Positions 3,757 through 7,284 of a DNA stretch of 7,284 nt are shown one piece after another. Position 1 is the first letter of the stretch, and each line of letters starts with the position of its first letter. The notes beneath the pieces were generated by a model that did not search any database, was not told the DNA's origin, and worked only from the letters and a program-made list of their open reading frames with translations. The stretch spans positions 1-7,284 of the forward strand of contig WQXZ01000088.1 in assembly GCA_009781525.1 (NCBI GenBank). Reading direction: 5' to 3'. The DNA comes from Coriobacteriia bacterium (lineage in GTDB: Bacteria > Actinomycetota > Coriobacteriia > Coriobacteriales > UBA8131). The translations under genes were made by a program, and so were the position numbers.

Positions 3757-6117
3757 ATGAACTTTCTGATGTCAATCTTCGGTGATATTATCGGTGTCAC
3801 ACTAACATTCGTCATCGTGGTTACGGCAGTCATTGTTGCCTGGATCATGTTCAGGCGATTCTATCGAGTTGCCAGCGCAAATGAAGCGCTTGTTATCTCT
3901 GGTGGCAGGCGAGCGAAGCCTCAGGTGATTATCGCAGGAGGCAAGTTTGTCTCCCCACTAAAAAAGTGTGTGACCTTCCCCTTGAATGTTATGACCATCA
4001 GGTCTGATGAGCAGGAGACTCAGTCAAATTCGATGGTGCCGATTATCGTGCAATGGACCGCCCAGCTCAGAGCCGACACCACTAACGAAGAAACCCTCGA
4101 GCAGGCAGTCATCGGCTTCCTTGGCAGTAGCGAAGGAGACATCCGCGATTCGCTGAAGCAAACGCTGGACGGAGAGGTCAGAGCCGTCCTCGGCTTGATG
4201 ACACCAGAAGATGTCGTCAGAAACAAGGCCGACCTGTCAACAAAGGTATCCGACAACGTCAATGACCGTATGAAGGAGCTTGGGTTTATCCTCATATCTT
4301 TGAACATTGCAGAGGTCACGGATCGTAACAACCACTATTTCAACCTTGGTGCGATGGAGCGCGAAGGAAGGCGTCGCGAGGCGGAGAATATCACGGCTGA
4401 AGCGGAGCAGTCGATTGCTGAGACCAAAGCTGCGACCGACAAGGCGGCGCGTTTCGCTGAGCTTGAAAAAGAAGAGAACGTTGCCGAGCGCCAGCGTGAC
4501 GTTGACCTGAAGCGAGCCGGTTTTAAGGCTGAGGTCGACCAGGCTCAGACCGACGCCGACTATGCCGGACAGGTGCGCGAGCAAGAGCGGCTGACCGATC
4601 TGGCTACCCGACAGGGTGCTGTGGCAGTCGAGCGCGAGCGGCAGGGGCAGGCGGCGGCTGAGGCTCGTCGCAATGTTGTGACCACCGAGGCTGAGACCGC
4701 GCGGCAGAAGCTGACAATCGAAGCCGAAGCCCAACGCGAGAAGTCAGAAATCGAAGCGACCGCGACAGCAACCATCATCCGCACCAGAGCCACTGGTGAA
4801 GCGGAAGCTGCCCGCGAGCAGGCACGAGGCGATGCCGACGCCATCAAAACCAGGGCAGACGCTCAGGCGGAGCAGATTCGCAAAGCCGGTCAGGCCAACG
4901 CCGATGCCGAAGAGGCACTCGGTAAGGCCCGAGCAGCCGCTGCGCTGGCTGAAGGACAGGCGCGAGCTGAAGCCGAGCGCTTAATGGCTGAGGCACTCTC
5001 AGCCAACGATGCGGTAAACCTGCAGGTCACACTGGCCGAAATCGAAAGCAAGACACGCATCGAGGTCTCGACTGCCATTGCTACAGCAGTGGCTGAAGTC
5101 GGTACCAACACCACCATCATCGACATGAGCGGAGGCTCATCCACCGGCGACGGCGACCTCCTGAACCGCTTTCTCGGCAACCTGCCCGAGACCTTGAAGC
5201 GCCTGGACGTTAAAAACGAGGCTCTGAATGGCAAGTCGGTCACCGACTCAATCAACGCGCTATCCGCCGCGCTGCTGAACCAAAACCCCATGCTGGACGT
5301 GTCCGACGTCGCTACCGAACCGGAGGAGCCGGATGAGCTGAAACCTACGCTCGTAGACGACGCGCTTGTTGACGACGCGCTATCGCCCGGCGAATCAGCA
5401 GAAGACACACCTCTGTCCGATGAGCCACTAAAAACCACTGTGGATAAAACCTCGTCCCTTGATGAGGATAGTGATCTTCTCCCTTTTGTGAGTGATAGGC
5501 TGGTTGCGGATAGTACACCAGTCTCGGCATATCCCGTTGAGAGTGGTTATGGCAGCCTGTCGACTGCTGGCTATGCTGCACCTGAAGTTGGCGAGCCTGT
5601 CGTTGTGACGATTGATCCAGCGCCAGCGGAAGGTGCTGCGGCAGCGGTAGCGATGGTATCGGCTGCCCCGGTAGCGGTGGCGGCAGTGACCCCAGCAGTT
5701 ACTGCGGCGGTTGAAGCAACCCAGGCAGCTGTGTCTACCGTAGAGTCGTATCTCGCAGCAGCAGTTGCACTTGCTGAAGCGGAGCCGGATGATTCTGCGC
5801 CTATCACTGCTGCAGATGCGATTTCGGTGCTGTCACAACTGGCCTCATCCTACAATCTGAATTCTGTCGAAATAGAAGAGGTTGCTGATATTGTTCGGTT
5901 TCTTGCCAGTAACACAAAGCTATCTGAAGCAGATGTGAACAGCCTGGTTGACTTTTCAGTCTTCACGATCAGGCAGATGCGAGAGAATGGTCAGACTATC
6001 AATCCGCGCAGCATTGCAATACAGATGATCGATATCGACGGAGATGGAAAAGCCAGTGTCAGGGAGTTGATTTCTGCTGCTCGCCGCATCAGGCAAGCCC
6101 AACGAGCTCGTCGCTAA
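3757..6117 (+). CDS. Flotillin-like SPFH membrane scaffold protein with C-terminal EF-hand
   Basis: A 786-residue protein. The start is ATG 3757, preceded by GAAGGGAG (3744-3751); an upstream in-frame extension to 3655 runs into the terminator and is rejected. Residues 11-32 are a membrane helix (IIGVTLTFVIVVTAVIVAWIMF). About 36-198 is an SPFH/Band 7 domain (ANEALVISGG, FPLNVMTIRSDE, ELGFILISLNIAEVTD). About 200-420 is a long Ala/Glu/Lys/Arg coiled coil as in flotillins, then TNTTIIDMSGG and LLNRFLGNLPETLKRL. Flotillins usually end near 430-520 residues. Here an acidic linker (about 513-610, with tandem VDDAL VDDAL at 533-542), an Ala/Val/Pro-rich stretch (about 620-690) and a helical domain (about 700-786) follow. 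D759-E770 is a canonical EF-hand loop (DIDGDGKASVRE), and the protein ends in a basic tail. Flotillins assemble membrane microdomains; calcium control is inferred. Asp codon use changes after about 5443. Confidence 0.88.
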   Translation: MNFLMSIFGDIIGVTLTFVIVVTAVIVAWIMFRRFYRVASANEALVISGGRRAKPQVIIAGGKFVSPLKKCVTFPLNVMTIRSDEQETQSNSMVPIIVQWTAQLRADTTNEETLEQAVIGFLGSSEGDIRDSLKQTLDGEVRAVLGLMTPEDVVRNKADLSTKVSDNVNDRMKELGFILISLNIAEVTDRNNHYFNLGAMEREGRRREAENITAEAEQSIAETKAATDKAARFAELEKEENVAERQRDVDLKRAGFKAEVDQAQTDADYAGQVREQERLTDLATRQGAVAVERERQGQAAAEARRNVVTTEAETARQKLTIEAEAQREKSEIEATATATIIRTRATGEAEAAREQARGDADAIKTRADAQAEQIRKAGQANADAEEALGKARAAAALAEGQARAEAERLMAEALSANDAVNLQVTLAEIESKTRIEVSTAIATAVAEVGTNTTIIDMSGGSSTGDGDLLNRFLGNLPETLKRLDVKNEALNGKSVTDSINALSAALLNQNPMLDVSDVATEPEEPDELKPTLVDDALVDDALSPGESAEDTPLSDEPLKTTVDKTSSLDEDSDLLPFVSDRLVADSTPVSAYPVESGYGSLSTAGYAAPEVGEPVVVTIDPAPAEGAAAAVAMVSAAPVAVAAVTPAVTAAVEATQAAVSTVESYLAAAVALAEAEPDDSAPITAADAISVLSQLASSYNLNSVEIEEVADIVRFLASNTKLSEADVNSLVDFSVFTIRQMRENGQTINPRSIAIQMIDIDGDGKASVRELISAARRIRQAQRARR

Positions 6118-6132
6118 TAGCTGTTTTATTGA

Positions 6133-6528
6133 TTAGCCCTGCGCCTGCCACTTACTGATTCTGAAGCCAGAACCTACTTTTCTGAAGTTCAGCTTTTCAT
6201 AGAATCCGTCTGCATCGGAAATCAAGTCTAAACGGGTTTCTGAAAACAGTTCCCAGATGCTATGTACCAGCATGCTACCAATTCCTCTATTGCGATACTC
6301 CTCTACCACTAGTACCTCACAGAGAAATGTTGTTACAAAGCCATCACTGATTGCTCGAGCAAAGCCAACGAACACATCGCTGTCATAAGCCACCATCATG
6401 GTTGATAGCTTAAGCGCACCCCTCAAAGCATCCTGCCGCTGACTGTAGGTTGACCAGCCCTCTTTACTGGCAGCTTCGAAAACAAGCTCCATATCGCTTT
6501 CTGCTGCTGCTCTAATCGAGATCTCCAT
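6133..6528 (-). CDS. GNAT-family N-acetyltransferase
   Basis: A 131-residue protein on the - strand. ATG at 6528 is preferred because AGAGGTG lies about 6 nt upstream; an in-frame GTG at 6537 overlaps that site. GNAT enzymes transfer acetyl from acetyl-CoA to an amine. The N-terminus IRAAAESDMELVFEA is the usual beta1-alpha1. FVGFARAISDG (53-63) is the beta2-beta3 region. LVVEEYRNRGIGSML (73-87) is motif A, with the R-x-x-G-x-G pyrophosphate loop at 79-84. GFYEKLNFRKVG (108-119) is motif B. The protein is shorter than average but complete. The substrate cannot be told from sequence. It converges on the flotillin-like gene with a 15-bp gap and no clear terminator between them. Confidence 0.88.
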   Translation of the reverse strand: MEISIRAAAESDMELVFEAASKEGWSTYSQRQDALRGALKLSTMMVAYDSDVFVGFARAISDGFVTTFLCEVLVVEEYRNRGIGSMLVHSIWELFSETRLDLISDADGFYEKLNFRKVGSGFRISKWQAQG

Positions 6529-6880
6529 TTGCGACACCTCTCTTACTTGTTGGTCGGCTCTTTACTTCGCTAACGTCAAGGGTACTGGCAGATAGAGCGT
6601 ATGTCTAGGAAGACTGCTGTCAAAACCAGACTCTGTATTGCCTCCACCCTCTGCACTATGCAAGCATTGGGAGGTAGCAGCGGTATGGTTAAAGCTGCTG
6701 CCCGCCTTTTTCGACATGCGTAGCGAGTCGACAGGTTGTAAGTTTTCGCTTGTTGGCGAGTCACAGAACGTTGCTGCATATTTGACGCTCCTTGATGGAT
6801 ATTATCTACCTTTTTGGATGTTGTTTTTAGGTTTTAGCCGCTCGGAAGCCCAGGTAAAAAAACTTCCTGGCAAAAAAGTC

Positions 6881-7026
6881 GACTTTCTTGGGTTTTTTGA
6901 CAAACCATAACATGATCTCAAGGCACGAAAGCGCTGTCGTCGAAAGGATGAATCACAAAACCGCTGGTCACAAGTATGCTAACAAATATGCATCATTATT
7001 TGTATCTACAAAAACCCAAGAAAGTC
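6881..7026. repeat. Element bounded by 17-bp perfect inverted repeats
   Basis: GACTTTCTTGGGTTTTT (6881-6897) is the exact reverse complement of 7010-7026, separated by 112 nt. A smaller inverted repeat ACAAATA/TATTTGT (6982-6988 with 6997-7003) lies inside. The 146-bp size and terminal inversion recall a MITE or a remnant insertion sequence, but there is no clear target duplication and no transposase. A regulatory hairpin is an alternative. Confidence 0.6.
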
Positions 7027-7058
7027 AAAATAATTGCCACAAACATTTTGCTGGTTGC

Positions 7059-7090
7059 TTGCAGTAGGTTGCGGAGAGTTGCAGTAGGTT
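7059..7090. repeat. 12-bp direct repeat, period 20
   Basis: TTGCAGTAGGTT occurs at 7059-7070 and again at 7079-7090, 8 nt apart. It could be a pair of protein-binding sites or a slippage product; nothing else supports either. Confidence 0.5.
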
Positions 7091-7217
7091 TAATGCGCAA
7101 TTGGTTGCCCCAGCATCCACCGAGACTGCAGCGACCTGCGTCTCCTGCCCACCCACAACCTCTGCCTATCATAAATCGCAGTACATCAGTTAATAATGTC
7201 CGCGAAACCTAGTTAGC

Positions 7218-7284
7218 TTACGCGACCTTTGCAGACGCAACAGCCTCGTTTATGAACTCTACCATTTCTCTATCTGTGATGAGA
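7218..7284 (-). CDS. C-terminal end of an unidentified protein (runs off the right edge)
   Basis: On the - strand the last 67 bases read in one frame as LITDREMVEFINEAVASAKVA then TAA (7218-7220). The alternating hydrophobic and charged residues suggest a terminal helix of a real protein, and a TAG/CTAG cluster just beyond the stop leaves the other frames closed. The fragment is too short to assign. The orientation matches the acetyltransferase, but ~690 bp separate them, so they are probably not one operon. Confidence 0.45.
   Translation of the reverse strand, partial: LITDREMVEFINEAVASAKVA

Larger units (their letters stand above)
6538..7217. other. Gene-poor intergenic region
   Basis: About 680 bases without a convincing gene. 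The longest stop-free stretches (6638-6910 and 6976-7212 on +, 6576-6779 on -) lack ribosome sites and known motifs and look accidental. The region is richer in A/T runs than its neighbours. It holds the inverted repeat 6881-7026, a hairpin CCAGG/CCTGG (6850-6854 with 6866-6870), a palindrome AAAGTCGACTTT (6875-6886) and the 12-bp direct repeat near 7059-7090. It must also contain the promoter of the acetyltransferase, which I could not place. Confidence 0.6.

Noticed and set aside
4890..5438. 182-residue - strand reading frame opposite the flotillin-like gene
   Set aside because: Ser/Ala-rich composition is the shadow of the high-GC coiled-coil and linker codons on the other strand; no ribosome site or motif.
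6638..6910. 90-residue + strand reading frame
   Set aside because: Non-ATG start without ribosome site, no family resemblance, and it ends inside the inverted repeat.
6976..7212. 78-residue + strand reading frame
   Set aside because: Composition changes abruptly to Arg/Pro-rich, no ribosome site, and it overlaps repeats; probably chance.

Overview
The window is a chromosomal stretch from a bacterium. It begins inside tuf (EF-Tu) and continues with the conserved block rpmG - tRNA-Trp - secE - nusG - rplK - rplA. Nearly all genes are on the + strand. Moderate GC, a four-cysteine L33, a CCA-encoding tRNA-Trp and an L1 C-terminus with a TMGPGI...DP.RTRNL pattern look most like a deep-branching Actinomycetota (Coriobacteriia-like) lineage. 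That placement is a judgement from protein appearance, not from a search.

Layout. 1-693 is the C-terminal part of EF-Tu, closed by a hairpin. 770-1007 holds rpmG and tRNA-Trp, only 12 nt apart. 1008-1320 is an unusual gene-free spacer. In it a 44-bp segment, the tRNA-Trp 3' end plus 22 nt of flank, is repeated exactly 217 bp downstream, and an apparent structured RNA or single-stranded-DNA-foldable element lies between the copies. 1321-3591 encodes SecE (translocon), NusG (elongation factor), L11 and L1. The rplK leader contains a well-formed candidate L1-binding site for feedback control. L11 has a C-terminal extension of about 50 residues, and rplA starts inside the end of rplK. The operon stops at a strong terminator after rplA; rplJ and rplL, which usually follow, are absent.

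3757-6117 encodes a 786-residue flotillin/SPFH-type membrane scaffold protein. A long acidic and Ala/Val-rich linker follows its coiled coil, and then a helical C-terminal domain carrying one canonical EF-hand calcium-binding loop. A small GNAT acetyltransferase converges on it from the - strand (6133-6528). The remaining ~690 bp (6538-7217) show no convincing gene but contain a 17-bp perfect inverted repeat and a short direct repeat. The last 67 bases are probably the C-terminal end of another - strand gene.

The two places most worth attention are the tRNA-Trp/secE spacer (duplicated tRNA tail plus a long paired structure) and the flotillin-EF-hand fusion.
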